Position numbers and translations under genes: made by a program
NCBI RefSeq assembly: GCF_900128415.1
Contig: NZ_LT635772.1
Span: 1,178,001-1,242,000, forward strand
DNA from: Anaerococcus mediterraneensis
GTDB lineage: Bacteria > Bacillota > Clostridia > Tissierellales > Peptoniphilaceae
Direction: 5' to 3'
DNA: 64,000 nucleotides
The notes under the pieces: generated by a model
The model's input: the letters and a program-made list of their open reading frames with translations, nothing else
Database searches by the model: none
Told to the model about the DNA's origin: nothing
In this document: one piece after another, positions 8,124-16,909 of the stretch
Numbering within the stretch: the stretch's first letter is position 1
Layout: every line of letters begins with the position of its first letter

Positions 8124-8822
8124 ATGAAAAATCAAATCATTTTAGAAGATAAGACAAAAATATATTACGAAGAATATGGAAGTGGTGAAGACTTATTTCT
8201 CCTTCACGGTAATGATGGAGATATGACGTATTTTGAGTATCAGATAGGGTATTTGTCAAAATATTTTCACCTAATTTTGATAGACTTCAGAGATCACGGA
8301 TTTTCAACTAATAATTCTAAAAACCTAACTTTTGAAATAATGGCTAATGACCTAAAGCAAGTTTTTGATTATCTAGGTATAAAGACAGCGTCAATATTAG
8401 GATTTTCTGATGGAGCCAATTTATGCCTGATTTTTTATAAACTCTATGGCGAGAGAATAAATAAAATGATCCTAAATGCGCCAAATGCAAGGTTTGATGG
8501 GATAACACTTTGGGGAAAAGTTTTGATAATTTGTGAGAATATATTTTGGAAAATATTACCATTTTTCAAGAGAAATAAAAGGGTTGCAAGACTTCTTTTG
8601 ACTGATCTAAAAATTGATAAAGAAGATTTAAGAAAAATCGATAAACCAACATTAATTATAGTTGGATCTAATGATATAATTAGGTTAACTCATATAAGGG
8701 GAATAGCAGAAAATATTTCTAATTCAAAATTATACATTATAAAAAACCAAGGACACAAATTGGCTAGGAAAGCGCCAGATATTTTTAACAAACTTGTTTA
8801 TGATTTTATGAAAGGAGCCTAG
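8124..8822 (+). CDS. Alpha/beta-hydrolase fold protein
   Basis: This 232-residue serine hydrolase has an oxyanion-hole HGN (28-30), nucleophile elbow GFSDG with Ser95, acid residue Asp184 in VGSNDI and catalytic His211 in NQGHK. The complete triad argues for an active esterase, lipase or related enzyme; the substrate is unknown. There is no signal peptide, so it is probably cytoplasmic. An AGGAG site precedes the ATG. It ends directly against the start of the MprF-like gene (TAG then ATG), so the two are translated from one message and may act on related lipids. That functional link is a guess from adjacency. Confidence 0.85.
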   Translation: MKNQIILEDKTKIYYEEYGSGEDLFLLHGNDGDMTYFEYQIGYLSKYFHLILIDFRDHGFSTNNSKNLTFEIMANDLKQVFDYLGIKTASILGFSDGANLCLIFYKLYGERINKMILNAPNARFDGITLWGKVLIICENIFWKILPFFKRNKRVARLLLTDLKIDKEDLRKIDKPTLIIVGSNDIIRLTHIRGIAENISNSKLYIIKNQGHKLARKAPDIFNKLVYDFMKGA

Positions 8823-10625
8823 ATGAAATTATTAAAAAAATATAAATATCTAATAAAAAAATTTATTATTTACTTTTTATTAGTGTGGACTATATATTAT
8901 ATAGGAAAAACAACTACTGGTCTTAGGACAAGCTTAATATTAGGCATACTTTTACTAATAAGCATGGCCTACTTATTTTATAAATCCAAATCTCATATTA
9001 TAAAATTAAAAGAAAAGTATGGGGACTTAGCCCTTAGGTTAAGCAAAGAGGTTTTGCAAAAAATCAACTCCTTATTTATAGGTATATATGGACTTACATT
9101 TATACTTGGTGCAAATTTGACTGGCTACTTAAACTATTTTCCTTTTAATGAACTATCTTATATAAGCTTGGGCATTTTGAGGGGATATATAGAATATTTG
9201 ATAGGTTTTACCTTTATCATATGTGCCAGGTTGTCTTTTGATAGGAATAAAAATTTCCCTAAAATCTTATATCCCCTACTAGGTCTTAGTGGCTTATATT
9301 TGATATTTGTAAATGAAAGTCTTTTTACCCTTTTCCCTTTAATTTTTATAGGGTTTTTAAGCTATAATACAAGAGATGTATTAGTTAGGGAGAGTTTTAT
9401 TTATAGCAGTGAAGAGTCAGTCCTTGGACTAGGATTTGCTCTTTTTTCTACAAGTATCTACATTGAAAATGCATCAAATTATCAGATTTTCTCATTAGTG
9501 CCACCAGTCTATAAGATTGTATATTTTATAATCCTATTGGTATCACTCTTTGTTCTTTTTTATTTTGTTTTAAGATTTGTTAAGAAATCAGAAACGATGA
9601 TGGAAAATCCAAACTTAGAAGAATATAGATTATTTTTAGAAAATAATAGTCCAACAGGATCTACAACTGCTGCCCTAGGTCTATTAAATGATAAGTATAT
9701 TTATTATTATAAAAATAAAGAAGGAGAAAAACTCTTAGCATTTTTATATCAGATCGTTAATAACAAGATTATTGTGATGGGCGAGCCCATTGGCCAAAAA
9801 GAATATTTTGATGAGGGATTAAATGAGTTTTTGATAAAATGTGAGAAACTCTCCCTTAATCCTGTTTTTTATGAGGTAGGGGAAAAATTCACCCTTAGTC
9901 TCCATGATTATGGATTTGATTTTATAAAATATGGAGAAAATGCCTTTGTAGATTTGGACGAATTTAGCTTGGTGGGTAGAAAAAAATCTAGTCTTAGAAA
10001 TATATTAAATAGGTTTGAGAAGGATGGATATAGGTTTGAAATATTAGACCCACCTTATGATGATGATTTATTAGAAAGGTTAAAAACTATATCTGATAAA
10101 TGGCTTAAAAACAGAGAAGAAAAGGGATTTTCCATGGGTTTTTTTGATAAATATTATCTAAATAGTTCACGATTAGCTCTTGTATATGATAGGGATAATG
10201 AAGTCACAGCCTTTACAAACATTATGCCAAACTCTAATCCATCTACTGTCACAATAGATTTAATGCGCTATGATGTGGATATGAATGTAAACTCTATGAT
10301 GGATTATCTGTTTTTAAATTTATTTATAAAAGCAAAGGAAGATGGATGCAAATTTTTTAATCTAGGTATGGCTCCTCTGGCGAATGTTGGAATATACAAG
10401 TCATCGTATTTATCAGAGAGAATTGCCTATATGGTTTACAAACACGCAGATAGCCTATATCCATTCAAAGGACTTAGAAACTACAAATCTAAATATGCAA
10501 GCCACTGGCTACCTGTTTATACAGCTTTTGCCAAAGGTAATATGATTCTGCCATCAATGATTTCTATACTCGCAGCTGACAAGGGACAGTTAATTGAGGA
10601 AAAAGACTATATTGATTATAAATAA
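8823..10625 (+). CDS. MprF-like membrane protein with phosphatidylglycerol lysyltransferase domain (DUF2156)
   Basis: The protein has 600 residues. The first 255 form roughly seven or eight membrane segments (for example 12-30, 37-54, 82-100, 118-135, 229-252). From about 265 a soluble GNAT-like DUF2156 domain starts with PTGSTTAALGLLNDKYIYYY and includes KIIVMGEPIG and FFNLGMAPLA. In MprF this domain transfers an amino acid from aminoacyl-tRNA to phosphatidylglycerol, lowering the negative surface charge and sensitivity to cationic peptides. Canonical MprF has about 840 residues and more membrane helices, so this is a short form whose flippase part is reduced. The amino acid and acceptor lipid are unknown. 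Confidence 0.85.
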   Translation: MKLLKKYKYLIKKFIIYFLLVWTIYYIGKTTTGLRTSLILGILLLISMAYLFYKSKSHIIKLKEKYGDLALRLSKEVLQKINSLFIGIYGLTFILGANLTGYLNYFPFNELSYISLGILRGYIEYLIGFTFIICARLSFDRNKNFPKILYPLLGLSGLYLIFVNESLFTLFPLIFIGFLSYNTRDVLVRESFIYSSEESVLGLGFALFSTSIYIENASNYQIFSLVPPVYKIVYFIILLVSLFVLFYFVLRFVKKSETMMENPNLEEYRLFLENNSPTGSTTAALGLLNDKYIYYYKNKEGEKLLAFLYQIVNNKIIVMGEPIGQKEYFDEGLNEFLIKCEKLSLNPVFYEVGEKFTLSLHDYGFDFIKYGENAFVDLDEFSLVGRKKSSLRNILNRFEKDGYRFEILDPPYDDDLLERLKTISDKWLKNREEKGFSMGFFDKYYLNSSRLALVYDRDNEVTAFTNIMPNSNPSTVTIDLMRYDVDMNVNSMMDYLFLNLFIKAKEDGCKFFNLGMAPLANVGIYKSSYLSERIAYMVYKHADSLYPFKGLRNYKSKYASHWLPVYTAFAKGNMILPSMISILAADKGQLIEEKDYIDYK

Positions 10626-10644
10626 TGGTAAGATATATAAGGAA

Positions 10645-10693
10645 GAGTATTATCTTTAAGCTTTAATTAAAAATATATTTAAAGATAATGCTT
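10645..10693 (+). terminator. Possible terminator hairpin after the MprF-like gene
   Basis: ATTATCTTTAA (10649-10659) is the exact reverse complement of TTAAAGATAAT (10679-10689), and the pairing can be extended with wobbles. T-rich sequence follows but not as an immediate pure T-run, so termination efficiency is uncertain. Confidence 0.45.
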
Positions 10694-10722
10694 ACAAATT
10701 TTAATTTTTTAAGGAGGAAAAA

Positions 10723-11073
10723 ATGAAAATATTATGTTATAAAAATTGTTCAACCTGCAAAGCAGTTTTGAAGACTATGGATGAGAAGAATATTAAATAT
10801 GATTTAAGGGATATAAAGGATGAGAATCCTAGTAAAGAAGAAATTAAAAAGTGGCATGAAGCTAGCGACTACGATATCAAGAAATTTTTTAATACTTCTG
10901 GCAAGATTTATAGAGATAATAATCTTAAAGATAAATTACCAGAAATGGACCTTGATGCAAAATATGATTTACTATCAACAGACGGCATGCTTGTCAAAAG
11001 GCCAATACTAATAAAAGATGATGGAGAAATCCTAGTAGGACCAGACGTAAGAAAATATGTTGAAAGTTTATAA
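10723..11073 (+). CDS. ArsC/Spx-family thioredoxin-fold protein
   Basis: This 116-residue protein matches the ArsC/Spx/YffB family in length and pattern. It begins MKILCYKNCSTCKA, with a CxxC pair at Cys9 and Cys12, continues with YDLRDIKDENPS, and ends with the family-typical MLVKRPILIKDDGEILVG. Members are either thiol reductases or Spx-type RNA-polymerase-binding regulators. The CxxC motif fits both, and the sequence alone does not decide between them. It has an AAGGAGG site and appears to be a single-gene unit. Confidence 0.85.
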   Translation: MKILCYKNCSTCKAVLKTMDEKNIKYDLRDIKDENPSKEEIKKWHEASDYDIKKFFNTSGKIYRDNNLKDKLPEMDLDAKYDLLSTDGMLVKRPILIKDDGEILVGPDVRKYVESL

Positions 11074-11077
11074 AAAA

Positions 11078-11106
11078 TTGAAATTCTTATCACTTTGCTG
11101 TATTAT
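11078..11106 (+). promoter_or_regulatory. Promoter of brnQ
   Basis: TTGAAA (11078-11083), 17 bases, then TATTAT (11101-11106). It starts just after the previous stop codon. There is no T-box between it and brnQ, unlike the Liv genes. Confidence 0.65.
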
Positions 11107-11129
11107 ATAAAAAAAGTGAGAGGTTAAGA

Positions 11130-12473
11130 ATGAAAAAAACATTAAAAATTTCAGAAAATATACTAATCGGCTCCCTATTATTTGGCCTGTTTTTTGGGGC
11201 GGGTAACTTAATATTCCCATTAGAACTTGGCCAAAAATCTGGGGCCAATTTACTACCAGTTACTATAGGGTTTCTATTGTCGGCAGTAAGCTTACCAATC
11301 CTAGCTGTAGCTGCAACTGCAGCTAGTGATAGTGAAAGTCTATTTGATTTATCAAAAACTGCTGGAAAAAAATTTGCGTATTTCTTTACAACTTTATTAT
11401 ATTTGACGATAGGACCTGGCTTTGCCATACCTAGAACAGCAACTACTTCTTATGAAGTGGCCTTTGAAGGCTTCAAAAATTTACATAATAATTTAGCCTT
11501 GTTTTTATTTTCATTAGTATTTTTTGGCCTCGTCTTATTTTTTTCTATAAGAAAAGCTAGTTTAATTAATACTATCGGAAAATACATGACACCTATATTT
11601 TTGATACTTTTATCTATTCTTTTGATTTTATCAATTTTTAAACCAATGGGGGATATTGGTGTTGGTCAAGCTGATCCAAAGTATATGAGATTTCCGCTTG
11701 CCACAGGCTTTATAGATGGATATAACACCTTGGATGCTCCAGCTGGTTTGGCCTTTGCTATAATTATAATTTCTAATATAAAAGATTTGGGTGTAAGTGA
11801 TAAAAAATATATGGCTAAAGAAACTTTAAAGTCAGGAATTGTATGCCTTATAGCAATGTCAATTATATATGCTGGTCTTGCCTTTATGGGCGCTGGATCA
11901 GTTAATATAATGGATGAATTTGCTAATGGAGCAGTTATTTTATCTGCAATATCTAACTATTACCTAGGATCGGTTGGCCATTTGTTATTAGGGCTTATTG
12001 TTTTTTTAGCATGTATAAAAACAGCAATTGGTCTAGTTTCGGCTTGTTCAGAGATGTTTGAAGAGATGTTTGATTTTAATATTTCTTATAAAGGATATTG
12101 TCTCATTTTCACAATTGTCTCATTTCTGATAGCTAATTTGGGCCTTGAGAAAATCATAGCTTTGTCATTGCCTGTACTCTTATTTATTTATCCTCTATCA
12201 ATTGCATTGATTGTTTTGTCAATCCTATCAATTTTTATGGGAAAAAGAGAGATAGTATATAAGGTTAGTTTATTATTTACTGGTATTTTTGCATTTTTAG
12301 ATTTTCTAAAAGCCCTACCAGAAATATTAAGATCAAATGTATTTGTAGAATCAATACTTGCTTTTTCTAAGAATTACTTACCAGGTTTTAAACTTGGTTT
12401 TGCTTGGGTATTGCCTGCAATTATAGGATTTTTTATAGGATTAATTATTGACAGAATTATATATAACAATTGA
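11130..12473 (+). CDS. brnQ: Branched-chain amino-acid:cation symporter BrnQ
   Basis: This 447-residue LIVCS-family carrier imports Leu, Ile and Val with Na+ or H+. It has about 12 hydrophobic segments and the family N-terminus NILIGSLLFGLFFGAGNLIF, followed by PIFLILLSILLI and GYNTLDAPAGLAFAIII. Length is normal. It has its own promoter and no attenuator, so it may give basal uptake alongside the T-box-controlled ABC system. Its stop codon overlaps the -35 box of the next gene. Confidence 0.95.
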   Translation: MKKTLKISENILIGSLLFGLFFGAGNLIFPLELGQKSGANLLPVTIGFLLSAVSLPILAVAATAASDSESLFDLSKTAGKKFAYFFTTLLYLTIGPGFAIPRTATTSYEVAFEGFKNLHNNLALFLFSLVFFGLVLFFSIRKASLINTIGKYMTPIFLILLSILLILSIFKPMGDIGVGQADPKYMRFPLATGFIDGYNTLDAPAGLAFAIIIISNIKDLGVSDKKYMAKETLKSGIVCLIAMSIIYAGLAFMGAGSVNIMDEFANGAVILSAISNYYLGSVGHLLLGLIVFLACIKTAIGLVSACSEMFEEMFDFNISYKGYCLIFTIVSFLIANLGLEKIIALSLPVLLFIYPLSIALIVLSILSIFMGKREIVYKVSLLFTGIFAFLDFLKALPEILRSNVFVESILAFSKNYLPGFKLGFAWVLPAIIGFFIGLIIDRIIYNN

Positions 12474-12498
12474 TTATATTATTTGCCAAAGGTATAAT
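12470..12498 (+). promoter_or_regulatory. Promoter of the degV gene
   Basis: TTGATT (12470-12475) overlaps the brnQ stop codon, followed after exactly 17 bases by consensus TATAAT (12493-12498). This supports the downstream ATG at 12524 as the true degV start, because an upstream start in the same frame would lie within the promoter. Confidence 0.75.
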
Positions 12499-12523
12499 AA
12501 CACTTAAATATGAAGAGGTAAAT

Positions 12524-13411
12524 ATGAGTGATTTTATACTAAGTACATCGTCGACAGTCGATATAGATAAGAAACTTTTAGATAAAGAAGATATCAAATG
12601 GATAGCTTATAATTATCAAATTGATGATAAAGAATATAAAGAAGATTTTGGAAAAACTATATCTTTTAACAAATTTTATAAAAAAATGATAAATGGTTCT
12701 ATAACAAGGACAAGTCAGATAAGTTATAAGTCTTATATGGAATATTTTGAGTCTTTTCTAAGAGAAGACCTAGATATTATCCACCTATGCTTATCATCTG
12801 GTATTTCTGGGGGCTATAACCAAGCTTTGATGGCAAAAAATGATTTAGAGGAAAAATATCCGGACAGAAAGATATATGTTATAGATTCTCTAACAGCTAC
12901 ATCTTGCCAATCTCTTTTGCTTTTAGCAATGAACGAACAAAAAAAGGCTGGGAAAACTATAGATCAAATTTATGACTGGTCAATAAAAAATAGACTACAT
13001 ACTCACGCCTGGTTTTTCACATCTGATCTTACATACTTGGTAAGGGGAGGTAGGCTATCAAAATTGGAAGGCTCTTTTGGCAACCTTCTCAATATATGTC
13101 CCTTGATAGAAGTTAATGCTGAGGGTAAACTTATTTTAAGGAAGAAAATTAGAACTAAGAAAAAAGCTGTAAAAAGTCTGCTTTCAAAAATAGAAGAATT
13201 GAGAGTGGAAGACCCATCTTACAGCAATGATATTTTGATTGTCCACACTCATAATATTGATGAGGCTAAAGAACTAAAAGTATTAATAAAAGAAACTTTT
13301 CCTGATTTTACAGGAGAGATTAAGATTTGTGAAATAGGAGCGACCATTGGTGCACATTTGGGGCCAGGTGCCTTAGGTGTATGCTTTTGGGGAAAAGAGA
13401 AAATTGTATAA
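12524..13411 (+). CDS. DegV family fatty-acid-binding protein
   Basis: The start at ATG 12524 gives 295 residues beginning MSDFILSTSSTVD, the usual DegV opening; a longer frame back to 12470 would run through the promoter. Family blocks are CLSSGISGGYNQA, the DSLTAT strand, RGGRLSK and the C-terminal GALGVCFWG. DegV/FakB proteins bind a fatty acid and present it to the kinase FakA, which is encoded at 31393-32961 in this window, so a FakB role is likely. Many genomes carry several DegV paralogues with different fatty-acid preferences. A hairpin terminator follows. Confidence 0.92.
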   Translation: MSDFILSTSSTVDIDKKLLDKEDIKWIAYNYQIDDKEYKEDFGKTISFNKFYKKMINGSITRTSQISYKSYMEYFESFLREDLDIIHLCLSSGISGGYNQALMAKNDLEEKYPDRKIYVIDSLTATSCQSLLLLAMNEQKKAGKTIDQIYDWSIKNRLHTHAWFFTSDLTYLVRGGRLSKLEGSFGNLLNICPLIEVNAEGKLILRKKIRTKKKAVKSLLSKIEELRVEDPSYSNDILIVHTHNIDEAKELKVLIKETFPDFTGEIKICEIGATIGAHLGPGALGVCFWGKEKIV

Positions 13412-13445
13412 AAGGATGCTGCTTCCGTCAGCAGCCTTTTTTTTG
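13410..13445 (+). terminator. Terminator after degV
   Basis: AAAAGGATGCTG pairs with CAGCAGCCTTTT (one mismatch) around a 7-base loop, followed by a T-run of eight. Confidence 0.85.
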
Positions 13446-13456
13446 TGAGGAGATTT

Positions 13457-14083
13457 ATGAGATTAAGACATAAGGCTAATGCCATACCAGAGATGAAAGA
13501 AAGTCAAAAGATTATTTTTGATCCAGAAGAATACAAGGGAAAATGGAGAGAATTATTTGGGAATGATAGAAAAATAGAATTAGAAATAGGAGCGGGCAAG
13601 GGAGAGTTTATCAGTCAAAAAGCCATAATAAATAAAGACATAAACTACTTAGCATTGGAAATGAACACAAATGCCTTTGTAGCAGCCTGTAGAAAAATAT
13701 TAGAAAATGATCTTGAGAATGTGTATGGAATAGTAGGCAAGGCTGAAAATTTGTTAGATTATTTTGATGATGGTGAGATTTCAAAATTATATCTAAATTT
13801 TTCTACACCATGGCCCAAAAAACGTCACAATAAAAGAAGACTTTCTCATGAGAATTTTTTAAAACTATATGAAGTTATCTTAGAAAAAAGTTCTGAAATA
13901 GAATTAAAAACTGATAATGAAGATTTTTTTGAAGATTCTATTTTATATTTTGAGGAATTCGGATTAGAAATTTTAGAAATAAATAGGGACTTAGATGAAA
14001 GTGACTCAATAGTAAGTGAATATGAAGAAAAATTTAGGAATAAAAATATGCCTATTTATTTTTTAAGGGCAAAATTCAAATAG
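13457..14083 (+). CDS. trmB: tRNA (guanine-N7-)-methyltransferase
   Basis: This 208-residue SAM-dependent enzyme makes m7G46 in tRNA. The SAM-binding motif LEIGAGKGEF, the following LALEMN, and LNFSTPWPKKRHNKRRL (the TrmB PDPWPKKRH-type block, here STPWPKKRH) identify it. An open frame starts at GTG 13445, but GAGGAG at 13446-13452 is a ribosome site for ATG 13457, which gives the normal start MRLRHK. It lies shortly after the degV terminator; whether it has its own promoter is not clear. Confidence 0.93.
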   Translation: MRLRHKANAIPEMKESQKIIFDPEEYKGKWRELFGNDRKIELEIGAGKGEFISQKAIINKDINYLALEMNTNAFVAACRKILENDLENVYGIVGKAENLLDYFDDGEISKLYLNFSTPWPKKRHNKRRLSHENFLKLYEVILEKSSEIELKTDNEDFFEDSILYFEEFGLEILEINRDLDESDSIVSEYEEKFRNKNMPIYFLRAKFK

Positions 14084-14137
14084 ACTATCAATTAAATTGA
14101 AGTATAGTTTATTAAAATTAATATCTAAGGAGGTATA

Positions 14138-14734
14138 ATGAAAAAAACCAAAAGACTTATTTTTTCGCTTTTTGGAGTGCTTATACTAGTATTTGCTTCT
14201 TACTTTTTTGGAATGAAGGCAAATTTATTTAACAAAGAGACTGTTACTAATTCAGATACGATAAAAAATCAAATATTATCGGTCAAAGAGCTTACAACAC
14301 TAAAATATAAATATACTAATGTGGGAAGTTTTGAAAATCAAGCTGAATTTTATGGGGTAAAACTTCCATTTACACAGAAGAAATTTGTGATATCCTATGA
14401 TGGAGAGCTAAATGCAGGTATAGATTTAGAAAATTGTAATGTTGAAATTGATAATAAAGAAAAAATTGTAAGTATAAATCTGCCAAAAGCGAAGATCTTA
14501 AACCACTTTATAGATGAAAATTCCCTAACAATATTTGATGAAAAAAATTCTATATTTAACCAACTTGAGATAAAAGATTTTTCTGATTTTAGAAAAGATG
14601 AGATGAAAAAGGTAGAAGAAAAGCTATTGTCTCAAGGATTTTTAGACCAAGCGAACCAAAAAACAAGGCAAGCTATAAGTGAAATCCTAAAAATAAATCC
14701 ATTTTTAGAAGATTATAAAATTGAATTTAAGTAA
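14138..14734 (+). CDS. DUF4230 family exported or membrane-anchored protein
   Basis: The 198-residue protein has a basic N-terminus and one hydrophobic segment (about 7-26), which could be a signal anchor. The rest resembles the DUF4230 family: ELTTLKYKYTNVGSF, an Asn/Asp-rich beta region (GIDLENCNVEID, VSINLPKAKI) and a C-terminal helix that ends the domain. No catalytic motif is evident and its function is unknown. It has an AAGGAGG site and is followed by a terminator, so it may be expressed alone or with trmB. Confidence 0.75.
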   Translation: MKKTKRLIFSLFGVLILVFASYFFGMKANLFNKETVTNSDTIKNQILSVKELTTLKYKYTNVGSFENQAEFYGVKLPFTQKKFVISYDGELNAGIDLENCNVEIDNKEKIVSINLPKAKILNHFIDENSLTIFDEKNSIFNQLEIKDFSDFRKDEMKKVEEKLLSQGFLDQANQKTRQAISEILKINPFLEDYKIEFK

Positions 14735-14738
14735 AACG

Positions 14739-14776
14739 AAAACCACCCGAGTCAAATGTTGACTGAGTGGTTTTTT
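14739..14776. terminator. Bidirectional terminator
   Basis: AAAACCACCCGAGTCAA pairs with TTGACTGAGTGGTTTT across a short loop, flanked by A-rich and T-rich runs. It lies between the convergent DUF4230 gene and the acyltransferase-like gene. Confidence 0.85.
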
Positions 14777-15473
14777 ATTTAAAAATAAAGCTAACCAGAG
14801 GGTAGAGGATTATCTGATGGGCTAAATAAATTGTCATCGAGTGCCTACCGATTTTGCTGATTAGGTTTTCTTTGCCCCTATAAGAGAAAAAATCTCTTTT
14901 TATTAGATACTTGCCCAAACTTATACCAGCTAAATAAGGAAAAATCCAAGGTATTAGTGGAAAATAATCTGTAGATGAAAATATTTGACTAGGAAAACCT
15001 AAAGGGAAGATATTTTTATCATATAGACTTTTGAAAAAACTTATGCTATAAAGATTCCCTGCTGGTATTTTATATGTAAGTACAAAAAAAATCATAAGTA
15101 TTGGCCAATGATAGATTTTTATATATTTTTTTAGAAATTCTCCAAAAATTATTGATAATCCAATACCATTAAGGACTCCCCATAAAATAAGTTGGTCTTT
15201 GGCAAATAAAAATGTAAAAAGACTAATAGAAAAACCTATTATCGATATATAGATACCTCTTTTTATATTCTTATTTTTTGATAAAAAATTTGAAGTTATT
15301 CCAGAAATTACAAAAAAAGATATGGCTATCGAGAGTTGCCAACACCTATTAAAAACTGTTCCATCATAAAAATTTAGCCTATGATAGTAATTTATATTAT
15401 AAAATAAATGAAATAATACCATAGAAATAATAGTCAAACCTCTTATGGTATCAAGTATATGAATTCTTTTCAT
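14775..15473 (-). CDS. Membrane protein with heparan-alpha-glucosaminide N-acetyltransferase-like domain (DUF1624)
   Basis: This 232-residue, very hydrophobic protein has about seven membrane helices. It begins RIHILDTIRGLTIISMVLFH, the characteristic start of the HGSNAT/YeiB-related acyltransferase superfamily (an Asp-x-x-Arg-Gly motif and a membrane histidine), and ends with GRHSMTIYLAHQ, another family block. Relatives move acetyl or other acyl groups across the membrane onto sugars. The substrate here is unknown. It is convergent with the previous gene and divergent from folC. Confidence 0.8.
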   Translation of the reverse strand: MKRIHILDTIRGLTIISMVLFHLFYNINYYHRLNFYDGTVFNRCWQLSIAISFFVISGITSNFLSKNKNIKRGIYISIIGFSISLFTFLFAKDQLILWGVLNGIGLSIIFGEFLKKYIKIYHWPILMIFFVLTYKIPAGNLYSISFFKSLYDKNIFPLGFPSQIFSSTDYFPLIPWIFPYLAGISLGKYLIKRDFFSYRGKENLISKIGRHSMTIYLAHQIILYPLVSFIFK

Positions 15474-15534
15474 AAAAACACCTCAATTTATTATAACATA
15501 TGGTAAAATAATTTATAAGTATTAGGAGGGTATT

Positions 15535-16815
15535 ATGGAAAATTTTGATCAAAGTTTAGAATATGTTTACTCCAGAGGAGCATCAAATGGTGATCATAAT
15601 CTTGAAAAAATTAAGAGGATGTTAGAATTTTTTGACAATCCCCAAGATAAGATAAAGACAATCCATATAGCAGGGACAAATGGAAAAGGATCTACAGCAA
15701 AGATGCTAGCAAACGTCCTGGGCAAAAAAGTAAAATGTGGAATTTTCACATCACCTTTTATGGAAAAAATAAATGAAGAGATATCTATAAATGGTGTGGA
15801 TATATCAGATGAAGATTTTATAAATCTTGTAAATAGGCTTAGGCCTTTTGCTGAAAAGCTTGATGATGATGGCTACCATATAACATATTTTGAATTTCTA
15901 ACAGCAATGATGTATTTATATTTTTATGAAAAAGAAGTTGATGTTGCTGTTATAGAAGTAGGATTGGGTGGGACACTTGATTCTACAAATATAATAAAAA
16001 AACCTCTTGCATCTGTCATCACATCAATCTCTATGGACCATACAAATATTTTGGGATCTAGCTTGGAGGAAATAGCAGAAAATAAGGCTGGGATTATAAA
16101 GGAAAATATAGATGTGTTTTCATATCCGCAAAAAGATCAAGCCTTTAAGGTTATAGAAAAAGTAGCTAAGGAAAAAAAATCCAATCTATATACTTTTGAT
16201 AAAGATGAGATTAAGATTATAAGTGAGGATGAAAATGGAAATACTTTCGATTTCAGGACCTACAAAAATATAAAAACTAAAATTATTGGTGACCATCAGA
16301 TCTATAATGCATGCCTGACCTTAATGGTTTTAGATTCTATAAAAAATGAATTTGGTTTAGAAGAGAAAGATATAAGGGATGGGATATATGAAACCTATAA
16401 TCCAGCAAGGTTAGACATTATTTGCAAAAATCCTAGAATCATCCTAGATGGTAGTCATAACAAAGAATCAATAGATGCCCTAGTTGATAGTTTAAAATTA
16501 TTTGATTATGAAAAACTAATAGTCGGATTTTCTGTACTCAAAGACAAAGACCATAAATACATTATAGAAAAAATTGCAAACAAGGCTGATAAATTAATAG
16601 TAACACAAATTGATGACAATCCGAGAGCTATGGATGCCTATGATATACAAAAAGAAGCGAAAATTTTTATGGATGATGTAGAGGTCATAAAAGACAATGA
16701 AGAGGCTTTTGTATATAGTAAAAGCCAGGCAGGAAAAAATGACCTTATAATTTGGTGTGGGTCCTTGTATCTGGTAGGTAGATTATTAGCTTTCAAAGAT
16801 GAGAGAGATGATTGA
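15535..16815 (+). CDS. folC: Bifunctional folylpolyglutamate synthase/dihydrofolate synthase
   Basis: The 426-residue Mur-ligase-fold enzyme adds glutamate to dihydropteroate and to folates in the cytoplasm. The P-loop is GTNGKGS (47-53), in IHIAGTNGKGSTAKML. The second family block is VIEVGLGGTLDSTN, followed by SISMDHTNILG and the ATP-binding LDGSHN. The ATG has an AGGAGGG site. An extended -10-like TGGTAAAAT (15501-15509) precedes it. The gene stands alone between terminators. Confidence 0.95.
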   Translation: MENFDQSLEYVYSRGASNGDHNLEKIKRMLEFFDNPQDKIKTIHIAGTNGKGSTAKMLANVLGKKVKCGIFTSPFMEKINEEISINGVDISDEDFINLVNRLRPFAEKLDDDGYHITYFEFLTAMMYLYFYEKEVDVAVIEVGLGGTLDSTNIIKKPLASVITSISMDHTNILGSSLEEIAENKAGIIKENIDVFSYPQKDQAFKVIEKVAKEKKSNLYTFDKDEIKIISEDENGNTFDFRTYKNIKTKIIGDHQIYNACLTLMVLDSIKNEFGLEEKDIRDGIYETYNPARLDIICKNPRIILDGSHNKESIDALVDSLKLFDYEKLIVGFSVLKDKDHKYIIEKIANKADKLIVTQIDDNPRAMDAYDIQKEAKIFMDDVEVIKDNEEAFVYSKSQAGKNDLIIWCGSLYLVGRLLAFKDERDD

Positions 16816-16849
16816 TATAAAAATAAAATTTTTATATTATAATTGAGAT

Positions 16850-16887
16850 AAAAAATCCGGATGGTCTGTAAAATATCCGGATTTTTG
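16850..16887. terminator. Bidirectional terminator between folC and the helicase gene
   Basis: AAAAATCCGGA and TCCGGATTTTT form an 11-base perfect stem around a 14-base loop, with A and T runs inside the stem ends. Confidence 0.85.
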
Positions 16888-16909
16888 TTTAATTATTTTT
16901 TATCAAAAA

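Noticed and set aside
12470-12523. 18-codon N-terminal extension of DegV
   Set aside because: It runs through the -35 and -10 boxes of the gene's own promoter; ATG 12524 gives the family N-terminus.
16814-16837. AT-only inverted repeat after folC
   Set aside because: Only A and T in a very AT-rich background; the nearby GC-containing hairpin at 16850 is the real terminator.
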